A stretch of DNA of 64,000 nucleotides, from the NCBI GenBank assembly GCA_009760855.2, contig WPIO01000055.1:672501-736500 (forward strand). Direction: 5' to 3'. Position numbers and translations under genes: made by a program. This stretch comes from Cristatella mucedo (Eukaryota; Bryozoa; Phylactolaemata; Cristatellidae). Under the pieces are notes generated by a model. It had not been told where the DNA came from. It did no database searches and saw only the letters and a program-made list of their open reading frames with translations. Positions within the stretch are counted from its first letter, which is position 1, and every line of letters begins with the position of its first letter. Below are positions 1 to 16,336 of the stretch, piece by piece.

Positions 1-850
1 GAGTTGCTGCACTCTTTTTGTGGGACGCTCACGGGTGAAGTGTCCATGAATTTCTCAACAGTTTAATGCCATTAACTTGTGGCAGGATGCAGTCTTTTCT
101 ATTTATTTTGCCTTGAAGAGTGGGAGACTGTAGAGATTGGAGTGACGGTTACGCTGGATAGCTAGCCAATGGTCACTCAATGCCTGAGCCGGTGTCCTAG
201 GGTGAGCAACTGTCTGCCACGCCCTCATCGTCACGCATCGAAGGAGCATTCAAAGAGGACAGCGGATGTGGGAGTGGCAGGATTAGTCGCTGGAGAACCG
301 GGCAGTCTGTCGGCATGGGTGAGCTGGCATGACTCTAGTTGTCAAGGTCGAGGGTTCAACGGCAGGACGATTGACGTGACATTTTTTCTTTCATTCTATC
401 ACCTTGATACACCCCTTTGGGGTTTTGGGTACTGCATAAATCCAGCTGAAACACATTTAAATGATTGCTCTGCACACACTTCGGGCACAGGCGTTCCACC
501 GTCTGTGCTAGCAGAGCAAGATCTTCTGTCCCCGGTGGCCTTTAAATGCAAGAAATTGACTTAGGCCATTAATTCTTCCTCTTGCACAGTTGTGCCGACA
601 TAATCTTTGTGGGCATTGCGGATTTTGCCATCCAATAGCAGTTTGTCGTCTGCTACCCACCAGTTCCTATTAGCTGGCTGCAATTCGACCGTTGTTCCGT
701 GCGCTGGTTCTCACAGCAGTAGAAAAGAAACAGCAGCAGCCGTCTGCCGAGGTTGCCTTCCTATCCGTTCCCTACTGGGATCATGCGAATGCCGTTGTGG
801 GCTCTGAGTCAGTACGCATGTTGCATGCTCTCTTCCTCTGTCTCTCTTTT

Positions 851-851
<1 letters not shown>

Positions 852-898
<47 letters not shown>

Positions 899-956
899 TC
901 TCTCTCTCTTTTCTCTCTCTTTTCTCTCTCTTCTCTCTCTCTCTCTCTCTCTCTCA
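852..956. repeat. (CT)n microsatellite in CASD1 intron or upstream
   Basis: About 105 bases of almost pure CT. The rest of 1-1160 shows no recognisable exon; 411-423 is a small perfect hairpin (ACCCC TTT GGGGT). Confidence 0.95.
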
Positions 957-1160
957 GTTTGCGGTTTCAATGGAGGCTGGGCAGTTGCATGTGGGTTCTC
1001 TTTCAAGCCGTGTGTGCATTGGAGTGAGCTGTGTTGGCTCTTTTGGCTAAGCGTTCACCTCGTCACTCGCCACGTGTGACTGCAACGTCACTCGCGCTGC
1101 CACCGCTCACTGGTAGGCATTTGAACGCGTCCAGATGGAATTGCATCCTCGTTGTGATAG

Positions 1161-6987
<5,827 letters not shown>

Positions 6988-7426
6988 CCCTGCTGCGCTT
7001 GGCGCTGCGCTGCCTCACCCGCTCGACCCGAGATCATCTCGGCCCCCGTCGGGTCGAGCGGCCTCTGCCGTGGCCGCGCCGCCGCCGCCGCCAAAGCGGC
7101 TGCACCGTGGCCGGTGCACTGGGCGCCGACGTCGACGTGCTTCGCCGACACTCGTGCGTGTCGACACGCTGCGGTCCGCCCGTGAGGTGCGAGCTCGGTG
7201 GCGGCAGCCCCGTCGCCACCGCCGAGCTCCGTCGAATCGTCGTGGGCACCGGCGTGACGTCAGCTTCGACCATGCTCTCGCCAATCTGGCACCGGGGCGA
7301 AGGCTGCCCCAAGGCGGCCGGCCGCCGCGGTGCTGACTCGTCCACTGCCGCCTCTGCGGCCGCTCGCCTGCCCAAGGCCGCTGCAGGTCATGCAGCTCAG
7401 CGTGACCGGAGCCGGTCAAATCGAGA

Positions 7427-7457
7427 GGGGGTTGGGTGGGTGGGTGGGTGGGCGGGG
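7427..7457 (+). other. G-quadruplex-type motif
   Basis: Seven runs of at least three G separated by one or two bases (GGGGG, then five GGG runs, then GGGG). It is on the sense strand of the presumed CASD1 3' UTR. Confidence 0.75.
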
Positions 7458-7946
7458 CAATGGACCGGATGCAAAAAAGGGCAGCAGAAAGCGGTGCGCG
7501 CAGCAGGCCAGTAATTTGTTTGTGCTTTCTTACCTCCTACGTCGTCCTCACACTTCGGTGCGCTGTCACTTCCTCCCCCCCCATTTGGCCTCCGGTCGAC
7601 GCCCTGCGTTGTTAGCAGTGGTGCGGGCATGCATACTTGTTTCTCGCCCGTGAACGAAAGACTCGAAAGCGCGCAGCTGCCTGCCGTAAGCTTTTGCCTT
7701 GAGCCGGCGGTGCGAGTTGCGCGCTTCGGCACCACGGCGACGGTGTCGAGAGACGGTGCCCGCGGGAGGAGAAAGAAAAACGCCGCCCAGCCAAGTGGCC
7801 GCTGCCAGCCCGGAATAATAGGATTCGCCTATTCTCAGGCGAAGCGCTAGCAGTAGCTCGTGGCAGTGGAAATGGCCAGCTGTGGCCCCCACCCACCAGG
7901 TGTCGGAGCGGAGACCAGAACTCGCTTGTCGTTTATTAGATGTGGC

Positions 7947-7970
7947 GGAGGGAGGGAGGGAGGGAGGGGG
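7947..7970 (+). repeat. (GGGA)n G-rich microsatellite
   Basis: Six G-runs separated by single A residues. It could also form a G-quadruplex on the + strand. Confidence 0.8.
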
Positions 7971-8021
7971 AGAGAGGGCGGGACGTAGCTAGAAGTGCCT
8001 GCCGCTTTCAGATCTGGCTGC

Positions 8022-8066
8022 CGAGAGTCACGTGCTAGAGAGTCACGTGCTAGAGAGTCACGTGCT
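8022..8066 (+). repeat. Three exact 15-base tandem repeats with a CACGTG core
   Basis: The unit GAGAGTCACGTGCTA occurs three times without a mismatch, so three E-box cores lie 15 bases apart. Whether they bind bHLH factors is unknown. Confidence 0.85.
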
Positions 8067-8072
8067 AGAGAG

Positions 8073-8092
8073 CCTGCGCTCGCGAGCGCAGG
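8073..8092. repeat. Perfect 20-base palindrome
   Basis: CCTGCGCTCG is followed directly by its exact reverse complement. It lies six bases after the E-box repeat. Confidence 0.9.
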
Positions 8093-8257
8093 TCGCAGGG
8101 AGGGCAATAGCAGTGCAGCCAGTGCTGCAGTATGGGGATAGCAAAGTGAATATATCCTTATTCTATGTGCATATCACTTAAGTTATCTGGTTCCCTGAAA
8201 TACCGCAGGGCTGCGGTTTTTTGTGCCTGTTAATCTACACATGTACGCATCGTTTTT

Positions 8258-8263
8258 AATAAA
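8258..8263 (+). terminator. Candidate polyadenylation signal of CASD1
   Basis: AATAAA in an AT-rich stretch 1.27 kb after the CASD1 stop, followed within 25 bases by an A-run. It is the first canonical hexamer on the + strand after the stop in my reading. Confidence 0.4.
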
Positions 8264-8460
8264 TATTTTATATACACCCTGTCAAAAAAAAATCCTCGTG
8301 CACCCTCCGAGTGTCACGTGCCATGTCTCGGGCTTGTCGTTGCACAGATAGCGGCTGGGGTGCCGCTAGCAAGTGTGGCATGCTGTCAAAGTTGCTTAAA
8401 GTGTATAGCATTGAGCGGCTGTAGTAGTGCTGCTAGCTGGTCGTAACCAAAATAGTAATG

Positions 8461-8630
8461 TTTAGCTGATTCAATAGCTGCCATTTGTATAGCAGCAGAG
8501 CAGCCTTAACGGCTACCACCACTGTAGCTTGCAGTGGGCAATAAAGGATCGTCCACGCAGAAAAACTACCTCTCTTCGGAAGAGCGCGCACTTTACCTCC
8601 TGGGCTATCACGGCCCAATCAAAGTCATCA
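8461..8630 (-). mobile_element. SINE family A copy, diverged
   Basis: Carries the family tail (GCTGATTCAATAGCTGCC, GTATAGCAGCAGAGCAGCC) and GGCAATAAAGGATCGTCCAC. The tRNA-like end (GGGCTATCACGGCC) has lost its B box. Confidence 0.65.
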
Positions 8631-8884
8631 AAAACCAGTCTATTTAGCCGGCAGACTCGCCATTCTTAAATATTTGATCATACCACCGGGTTTTCAGCAA
8701 TTATACAGTTACTTAGCATCGTTTTTCTGGGTGATTTTATGTGAGGCGAAGGTAACCCTTACGGTCGCCCTGTGCTACCACTTCCGGATGTGCCACGTGC
8801 AGCCGTGAAATGCAAGACTCTAAACTCTGTAGTAACGTCTTTAAGGAGATGCTGACAGCTTTTCATGAGCAACGCTATAGCAAC

Positions 8885-9352
8885 AGATCTACTCCCCCAC
8901 AAGGCCAAGCATAGTACCACCCGCTTTTCGGAATCCAACAGTTTACTAATACCTCGTACAAACCTAAAATCCTTTGGAGACCGTGCATTTAATTATTATG
9001 CTCCCAAAGCCTAGAACTCACTCCCGACTTGCGTCAGAACATCCCCTGACTTGACCACATTTAAAAAGAACTTAAAAAACACACCTGTTTAGGACAGCAT
9101 TTAGTGGGTCCCTTTGATTTGTCCTTAATGTGCTTATGTGTGCTGACACTGTGCATGCTGCCACTAACCACACTTGCATGCTGACCCTGTGCATGTCACC
9201 CCTAACCATGTTATTCATTTCGTTTGTTTTTCAAGCATGATTTTACTCACCATTCAATCGCGTTTCCCTTTGCAGCAAATGTAAAGCGCCTAGAAAGAGA
9301 TTGAGTTCTCTGAGGGCGCTTTATCAAGTGCATTATTATTATTATTATAACG
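8885..9352 (+). mobile_element. 5'-truncated LINE family L, 3' end
   Basis: Covers the ORF end ([13 protein letters not shown]-like, KSFGDRAF-like, broken by substitutions), the 3' UTR with CACTGTGCATGC and CATGTCACCCCTAACC, the AAGCGCC/GGCGCTT hairpin and an ATT tail. Confidence 0.85.
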
Positions 9353-10654
9353 GAGATTGGACGACAGCTTTGGATTAGTGACTTTACCGTACGCTATAAT
9401 CTGAAGAAGTGTGCCGAGTCTGGTTCAGTAGCTCAGGTGGCAAGATCTGTTCACAAGGGAGATTGGCTGACCAAGACCGTAACGCTCCAGAAGAGGACTA
9501 CTTATTATCGAGACCTGTTGCTGTCATTCTTAGAAGCCACCTGAGCAGACAGGGGCAACATGGTATGAAGAAGGCCAACTATTAGTGGCGCCTTCCGAGG
9601 GTGTGGCAACACGCAAGTCTCTGCTGACCAACCTGTATAAAGCAGACCATTTGAAGTGGTCTTAGTGGACTGCTTTTCTCCAAAATGAGTTGGTTGGAGC
9701 ACTGCATCGTATTGAGGTGCGATGTGCCAGCATGTGCACCTTATTGTGGTCCAAAAATGAGGTCGTGCAGTCACCTAGCGCTAGCGAACTCGCAGGGGAT
9801 TCCTTCGTCGGGCAAGAAGACACCGACCCACAGCAAGCACACTGCTAGGTCGCTAAAATGCTCCTTTGCCAAGTCAGCTGTGGTATAGATGCAGTGGCCC
9901 CAGACCCGAGTGTCCCAATCTGAACCCAATTGAGCAGGACGATAGAGACCGGAGGTGCTAAGGCTTGGTGATTATCGGCCCTCTCTCCCGGTTGCCGATC
10001 AATTTTCACAATTGCAGGCACTGTGGGTCAGTACATCCGAGGAGACAGCAAGATGGCTTCCAGCTTCCCCCGTCCCAGAGCAAGCAAGAGAGATTGCAAG
10101 GAATTCAGATGGAGTCGTTTAAGTTCTCAGAACCAGCATGGTATGCATTTGTAAATAGTTGGATTTTCTTCGATGGCATGTACATAAGAGCTGTGCATAG
10201 CATCCGAAAAATATGCCTTTAAGAAACATTTTTTGCATGCAATTCGCAACTGTTACGTACATGCCACCGAAGGAAATTCAACTGTTAACCCAACAAAATA
10301 GCCACTAAGGCAGTGGCGACCATACTGCGATGATTTGTTTTTATGCAGTGTGAGTGTACATGTACGTATGTGTGCGTGTGTGACATGCATCCTGTACTTT
10401 TTTTGAAGCTCGGCAGCATGACCGTCACGGCTGTCTTGGCTACACCGACTACTCCCTTCGAACTTTGCGAAAAGATTTGTTAAAAAGGCTGGAGAGCTTG
10501 GCAGGTGGCCAGACTTTGCTTGCTAAAGGGCTTGACCTCCACCTAGCCAGCCAGTCGCTAGGTACTGATTGCCCACCCCTTCTGGGGGGCGTGTCGTCTG
10601 GCTTGAGGCAGAGAGGAAGTGCAAGCCACCGTCCCCCTCCTGACCGCCTCCCGC

Positions 10655-10686
10655 AGCTGGTGACTGGCTGCAGCCAGTCACCAGCT
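10655..10686. repeat. Perfect 32-base palindrome
   Basis: AGCTGGTGACTGGCTG is followed at once by its exact reverse complement, with no spacer. It sits within a block of GGTCAG/CAGCTGG-like words (10540-10745). Confidence 0.9.
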
Positions 10687-11192
10687 AGCCTAGTAAGGCC
10701 CGGTGAGACCGCTCAGACGGTCAGACAGCTGGTCGGGCAGCTATCCTACCGGAATCGGAAAGAATCGGCAGGGATGGTAATGGCGATCTCACCACAAGAG
10801 TGAAAGAGTTCACTGCTTGTTGTCAAAATCGAGCATGACTCGGCCAGGTGGGGGGCCGGTCGTGGATTTCCTTTTCATAGGGGGGGGGGGTGGTAGTGGG
10901 GTGGGAGACTGGCAACTCAAAATCGACAAAGCAGAAGAGCACGGAGCAGAATCTGAAATAAGAGAGCCGTCGAAGAGGCTAGTAGCACGGGAGTTTCCAT
11001 CCAACGACGGCTTCGGTGAGATAGAGTGCTCAAAATGATGGCAAGCAGCCGCTCTCTCACACTCCCCGGCTAGAATGATTCCTAGAAAGGGCGATTATAA
11101 AGTTATAGTGCAACTCTAGGTTTGTGTGTAACTCGTCGTGGCTAGTTCGGTCGGTAGACCCACCGCTTACACGATAGACGGTAAGCGAATTA

Positions 11193-11249
11193 CAATCCGT
11201 GTTGCACTGCTTCAAGTGCGAGTCACTTGAAGCAGCGCAATGCGGATTG
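11193..11249. repeat. Stem-loop, 25-base arms and 7-base loop
   Basis: Left arm 11193-11217 and right arm 11225-11249 pair at 22 of 25 positions. As RNA read from the + strand, two of the three other pairs are G-U wobbles and one is A-C. It could be a MITE relic or a transcribed hairpin; no evidence of expression. Confidence 0.85.
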
Positions 11250-11613
11250 AGGGAGGCAGTGAGGCACCGCTCGACACTGGCTGGAGGATGCACTTGAGGT
11301 GCGACTCCACTGAAAAAAGAAACTGAAAAAACCGACAGCAGCTGCGGTCAACTCAGCCGCAGTTGCCGCTGCACGTAGGTCAGTCTAGGCTGCGGAGGCT
11401 GCGGCAGCGCTGCCTGCATGAGCAAGGCCAGACCGAGGCCTCTCTCATCTCATCTCCCTCTGTTAAGTCATCAAGTGGCCGACCTTGCAATGCCAGAGGT
11501 GACAGCATAGATTTCGATTGAATGTACGCAAGAAGTTTCGATTGAAGCAGGCCACAAAAGGCAAATAGAAGCTTCATTCTGCGACTTCTACTGCGTTCGT
11601 ATTGTAAATTTTG

Positions 11614-11648
11614 GATCGATCAACGATGATATCGATCATCGATCGATC
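11614..11648. repeat. GATC-rich palindromic cluster
   Basis: GATCGATC at both ends flanks a hairpin with arms CGATGAT and ATCATCG around ATCG. Confidence 0.8.
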
Positions 11649-12064
11649 GTAACCGATGGGAAATTACAGAAGAAGAAAGCGCTCTCGCTGTACGTTAGGT
11701 TTCGCTGAGTTCGAGTTTCGGCCAGAGAATTCGAGAGAAGGATTCACTGCTCGCTATAAAGCAACTGCACGGTGACGTAGACCAGCCGGCGACTGGAAGG
11801 AAAAACTACAGCGCATTGCCACTTATGGAACTAGCCTTGCATTTGCACTTTACGCTGCTCTCTGCCCCACCCCCTTGGGATGGCACCAGGACTTAGAACA
11901 GAAGAGGAGCATCCAGCCGTGACCTTCGCATGGGGTCAGCCAAAAGGGGGTCAGACGAGCACGTCACTTGCATTCACACAATTTTATTACGATTGCCACA
12001 AAGCCACTGCAACCAGCAACCAGCTGCCACCGCCTCCGCACGGTCAACTAAAGTCATGCCCAGG

Positions 12065-12590
12065 TCAAGGACACGTGTGACTGTGGTGCCGCAGCAGCCG
12101 GTAGAAGTCTACCGGAGTCCGACAATCGGCGTACGATGCGATGGAAGAGACACGTGCTGCCGCCGCCGTTGCTGCCACAGGCAAGGGCCGTGCAGAGCCG
12201 CTACCACTGCAGCAGTCAGAGCAGCCCTCAGCGTCGTTACGGTGATTTTGCTGCCCCCTTCCGCCACCGCAGCAGCTAAGGCAGCCGTCGGCATCGGGCT
12301 GCTCTGCGGCTTCGACGGTGCCGAGGTGATGGTGTAACGGAGATGAATGACAAGTGGCTGCAGCAGCTGCTGCTACAGCAGCGCAGCTACCAGCCGACGA
12401 GGCCGGAGGTGGGCCGCCGCCGGCTGCACCAGCAGCAGTGGCGGCGGCCACGGCTAGCACGGTAGTGATGGGGGCAGCGACGGCGGAGGCCTCAGAAGCG
12501 CCGCTCCCGTCCTGCTCCTGCTTGACTGCTGCCATTGCTGCTTCTGCCCCTGCTGCTGCTGCTTGAGCTTTGTCAAGGGTCGCCTCTAAA
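12065..12590 (-). other. GCN-repeat-rich open frame, possible exon of unknown gene
   Basis: The minus strand is open for about 175 codons from a good acceptor-like site (TTTCCTTTTAG, exon side at about 12588) to a stop at 12065. The peptide is Ala/Gly/Ser/Cys-rich low complexity with a VKQEQDG segment. The opposite strand is also open for long stretches, as expected from imperfect GCAGCA repeats, so the open frame may be a composition effect. No family was recognised. Confidence 0.25.
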
Positions 12591-12594
12591 AGGA

Positions 12595-12950
12595 AATGTG
12601 CTAATAATAACAATAGTAACATCTTATTTGTAGTAATATTAGTAACAATAATTAGTGCATTTGTAAAGCACCACAAGAGAGCTGAATCTTATGTCTAGGC
12701 ACTTCACATGGAACGGATGCGTATAAACTGATTAGTATATATAACAATTATTTACTGCTGGAAATTTCTGCACGCATAAGCACGTAAACGACAAAATTCC
12801 CACGGCCGTAGCAAGCGATGTGAGCAGCTGGTCGATTTTTACCTCCTTTTTTAAAGCCGTCAAGTCACGGAACATCGTGTGGTCAGTCGGCAGCGAGTTC
12901 CAGGCTTTGGGAGCATAGTAACTGAGGGCGTGGTCTCCAAACAATGTAAG
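12595..12950 (-). mobile_element. Old LINE family L 3' end
   Basis: Reversed tail (GCATTTGTAAAGCACC... GTCTAGGCACTTCACATG). Minus-strand ORF remnant [20 protein letters not shown] at about 12885-12944 is the usual C-terminal LINE segment. Confidence 0.75.
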
Positions 12951-12954
12951 ACTA

Positions 12955-13666
12955 GAAACACGACCAGAGTGAGAGAATCGTGTGATACTACACTTGGCCT
13001 ACTACTGGGAAGTATCAACAGTTCGGATAAGTGCACTTTATTATCACTAATTACTACCAAATTCTGCTTGTCTGACCACATATATATCTCATTCAGTCTA
13101 AAATGTGTGCCCTCTACCTCATCTAAAATCACCTGTGAATTGCAAAACCTCAAGACCCTTGACACCAATGCTGTCCTTGCGAGGATACCTGCTTTGCATC
13201 TGCTGCTCAATCCTCCTGCCGACCTTACATCATTGGTAGATAGCTACAACATGACACTAGCTGACATGCTCGACGAGTTTGCACCTCTGACTAAGCGCAC
13301 TGTGCGCCCTCGCCCAGACGGCCAACGGTCTGCTGAGCGCGAGCATGAAAAACCATCGATCCTAGCAAAAGCCAAGTCAAGCTTCTACAGAAACATTGTA
13401 GAATCACAGACGAACAATCCAAAAATGCTGATGTCGACGATCAACCATCTCCTCAACCGCTCTCAGGTTAGCTCCTTGCCTAGTGATCCTTCTGATGATA
13501 AGGCTGATGGCTTCTCTGGCTTCTTTGTCAACAAGATCGACAAGATCAGGGAGTCCAACCCTAAGACGGCTGCATCTCCCCTGGAACCATGTCCCTCAAT
13601 TCCATGCAGCACATCAATGTCTGCATTCAAGGAGGCCACTAGTGACCTCGTCCTGAAGTTCATATC
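12955..13666 (+). mobile_element. LINE family L, segment between endonuclease and reverse transcriptase
   Basis: One open frame with LSDHIYISFSL, LDTNAVLARIPAL, DLTSLVDSYNMTL and DEFAPLTKRTVRPRP, the linker typical of CR1/L2-type LINE ORF2, then [18 protein letters not shown] and SDLVLKFIS. The same sequence recurs at 50705-51035. It is interrupted at 13667 by unrelated DNA and resumes near 14243. Confidence 0.85.
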
Positions 13667-13931
13667 CATATTTCTTACGCTGACCCGCAAGGCCCGCCAC
13701 GGCTTGGCTCTTCCATACCTAGCTGAACTGCTGCACCGGTTTCAGCCTCCTCGTGCCCTCAGGTCCTGTATGGACAATAAATTAGCTGTTCCATTCCTCC
13801 ACTTAAAGACCGTTGGCGACAGAAGCTTTAGCTCTGCAGGTCCTAGACTGCGGAACTAGCTTCCACGATTCTTATGCAACGACAACTATTCCTAGAAAGA
13901 GATTGAGTTTTATGAGGGTGCTTTATCAAGT

Positions 13932-13965
<34 letters not shown>

Positions 13966-13966
13966 A
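13667..13966 (+). mobile_element. 3' end of a second LINE type inserted in family L copy
   Basis: After FIS the frame continues with HGLALPYLAELLHRF, PPRALRS and SSAGPRLRN, the C-terminal signature of a different CR1-like LINE. It is followed by a short AAAGAGATTGAG/GGTGCTTTATCAAG tail and (ATT)9 at about 13935-13964. Confidence 0.65.
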
Positions 13967-14240
13967 ACTACTCTCCTCCTGCCGACTATGGCTTATCTTT
14001 TCCAGCGGTCCTGAGCTGCTACTTCCATGATACTCACTACTCCAACTGCTCTCCTGGCTCTGCTATGCTTCCCACTTACTCTTTGTTGCGTGAAATGAAG
14101 TCTGTTGGCTACCGAATGCATACCAAAAGCCGCTTAGGCTGTGAGTGCACTATACGAAACTCTTCTGCCTAACACCCACATAGTCTTTGTGGAGTTACAG
14201 ACGGATATATATATATATTAAATTAAAAATATGTATATAA
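13967..14240 (+). repeat. Repeat family C copy
   Basis: Related to 17950-18190 and 18820-19060 on the minus strand. It keeps an open stretch ending REMKSVGYRMHTKSRLG then CxC and a stop, followed by TCTTTGTGGAGTTACAGACGG and a TA run. Unclassified. Confidence 0.6.
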
Positions 14241-14242
14241 TA

Positions 14243-15880
14243 AAGAAGACGACTAGCCCCTTGGACCATATTCCCACTGTCCAGCTTTTACGATGCATTG
14301 ATCTGCTGCTGCCATGCGTAACTAACATCATAAATAGCCCCAGGTCCCAGCGTCTCAAAAAGAAAAGAAAGAAAATACTAGCTGATTAAACAGCCTCTTT
14401 TGTATAGCGACAGAAAAGCCTTGACGGCTATCACCACCGCTTGCAGCGGCGATAAAGGATCGCCCATCGCAGGAATCGAACCCACGACCTCGGGTCCGAG
14501 GTCGTGAAAAGCAACCGCCTTACCTAGTGTGCCATCAAGCCTCAGTTCATGTCCCAGCACCTTTCAAAAAAGCTGTAGTCAGGCCACTTCTCAAGAAAGC
14601 GACACTAGACCAACGGAACTTAAGCAACTTCTGCCCAGTCTCTCTTCTACCGTTTCTATCAAAGACACAGGAGCGAGTCGTGGCAGACAGCTGAACTCAT
14701 ATACTGAAACTTCCAGCCTTACTAGTAAGTTCCAGTCTGGGTTCAGAGCTAATCCCTCCACAGAGTCAGCATTGCTGCATGTGTATGACCTACTTAGGAA
14801 TGCAGGCTCAGGTAGAGTATCTCTGCTTGTTTTGCTCGATCTTTCGGCAGCTTTTGATACTATCGATCCCCAAGTCCTTCTTGAGCGCCTCACATCTCGC
14901 CTGGGCATCACTGGCACTGCATTGCAATGGTTCATATCCTGTCTCAGTGGAGGACTCTAGAGTATTAATGTGAATGAACAAAGATCCCGGGGAACCTCTG
15001 AAGTATGGGTACCTCAGGAGTCCTTTTCATGTTATATAATCTCCCTATTGCCGATGTGATTTCCATGCACAATCTAGGCTTTCACTTCATGCAGATGAAA
15101 CTCAGTTGTACCTTTGCTTTGATCCCTCCCAGCCCTCCAGCACGTCGAATTCTCTTAACTACCTTGCTGCATGTATTGATGACATCTGCACACTGATGGC
15201 AGAAAATTTTCTTAAATTGAATGGTGATAATACCAACTTAATAGTTATGGGCAAACCTAGTGTGGTTCAGAAATTAGAAAGGCTAATGCTCAAAATCGGC
15301 TCTGCCAGCATATCTCCTGTTGAATCTGCACGAAATCTGTCCCATTCCAAAGTGACCTTTCATTAGACGACCACATCAGCTCCACAGTCAAGTCTGCCTA
15401 CTTTCAGCTACATACATTGCTAAACTTCGGGCTTTTTTAAATTAGGATACCACATCTAAATTGGTCCATGCATTTGTAACATCCCGTCTTGACTTCTGTA
15501 ACTCTCTGCTTGCTGGTCTATCGACCTGTGCAATCGGGCACTTACAGCTTGAGCAAAACTCTGCAGCTAGGCTTGCCTGTCGTGAGCGTTGCAGGTGCCA
15601 CATCACACCCCTTCTCGCCGACCTGCACTGGCTACCAGTCAAGCAACGGATCGACTTCAAGGTTTTGTCACTCACTTTTAGGTCCCTTCATTCTTTGGCT
15701 CCAACCTACCTATCAGATCTACTCCCCCACCAGGCTAAGCATCGTAGCACCCGCTTTTCGGAATCTAACTGTTTACCCAATACCTCCAACAAATGTCAAA
15801 TCCTTTGGAGACCATGCCTTTAGTTCGTATGCTCCCAAAGCCTGGAGCTCATGCCTGACTTGCGCCACTCTCCTGCTGCC
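14243..15880 (+). mobile_element. LINE family L reverse-transcriptase part, interrupted by a SINE
   Basis: Continues the family L ORF from the point where 13666 stops (ACTAGCCCCTTGGACC). It is broken by a minus-strand SINE A at about 14350-14540 and then carries RT motifs: LVLLDLSAAFDTIDPQVLLE, a degraded FYADD region near 15085-15110, and the C-terminal [19 protein letters not shown] at about 15610-15666. Stops and frameshifts show that it is dead. The 3' UTR is missing. Confidence 0.85.
14350..14543 (-). mobile_element. SINE family A, near full length
   Basis: On the minus strand it has an A-box-like GATGGCACACTAGGTAAGG, an arm of 11+11 paired bases (CACGACCTCGG/CCGAGGTCGTG), a B box GGTTCGATTCC, then a body with a second hairpin (ATCGCC...GGTGAT). 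It ends near CTGTTTAATCAGCTAG. It splits the LINE copy. Confidence 0.85.
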
Positions 15881-15991
15881 GACTCAAGGCTCATCCTTGT
15901 CAGCAGTGCTGAGATCATAATAGAGAATGCATACGCCAGCCTACGTCAGTGCCGCGCCCAGATGTTGTCTGCCGGTACTAGGCTGGGGGCC

Positions 15992-16336
15992 CTACCGACC
16001 TTGACTGACCAATCGAGGGGCAGCGTTCCTGCTGCTGGCCAATCGGAGCGCAGCGTCCGAAGGAAGGTCCCTAAAGCCCCGATGTTCCGAGTGAGGGGAG
16101 GGAGAGAAGCCGATGTGCCGTGCGAAGCACCAACCTCGGTTGTTGAGGCTTCGGCTGCAGCAGAACGTAGCGCAGGCCGCAAGAGGGGCGTCGTCGCCGC
16201 CATCCTCGAGGGCTGCGCAGACGGCCGCGTGCTGCTCGGCAGAGAGCTTCGCGCCGACCAGCAGCAGCTGCGACAGTGACGCCCGGTCAAAGTGCTTGAA
16301 CGGACAGCCGCCCTCCTCGCCGAACCCGATCACGTC
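15992..16336 (-). CDS. PRIM2: PRIM2 last exon
   Basis: 114 codons and TAG after acceptor CCTTGGCAG. EEGGCPFKH holds the third cluster Cys and LAACATFC the fourth. The final 50 residues (after NNRG) match the family only loosely (GFSPSPHSEHRGF against a GFSLNHPNQFF-type end). A donor-like GTTGGT at about 16140 leaves room for an alternative last exon, which I could not find. Confidence 0.8.
   Translation of the reverse strand, partial: DVIGFGEEGGCPFKHFDRASLSQLLLVGAKLSAEQHAAVCAALEDGGDDAPLAACATFCCSRSLNNRGWCFARHIGFSPSPHSEHRGFRDLPSDAALRLASSRNAAPRLVSQGR

Larger units (their letters stand above)
6988..8285 (+). other. Probable 3' UTR of CASD1
   Basis: No coding exon is visible between the CASD1 stop and the first AATAAA at 8258-8263. 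The stretch is GC-rich in its first 900 bases. It holds two G-run blocks (7427-7457, 7947-7970), a three-copy 15-base repeat (8022-8066) and a palindrome (8073-8092). The UTR assignment is inferred from position. Confidence 0.45.
9353..12060. other. Intergenic DNA, no gene recognised
   Basis: ORFs here are short and show no family resemblance. Notable contents are the 32-base palindrome at 10655-10686, the stem-loop at 11193-11249, a G-run at 10880-10890 and the GATC-rich palindrome at 11614-11648. Confidence 0.6.

Noticed and set aside
12879-13859. 326-codon ORF as a possible host gene
   Set aside because: Its content is LINE ORF2 linker fused to another LINE's C-terminus, and it recurs at 50705-51035.
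14460-14545. Functional tRNA genes at SINE A heads
   Set aside because: A and B boxes are present but the acceptor stems do not pair and each continues into a SINE body.
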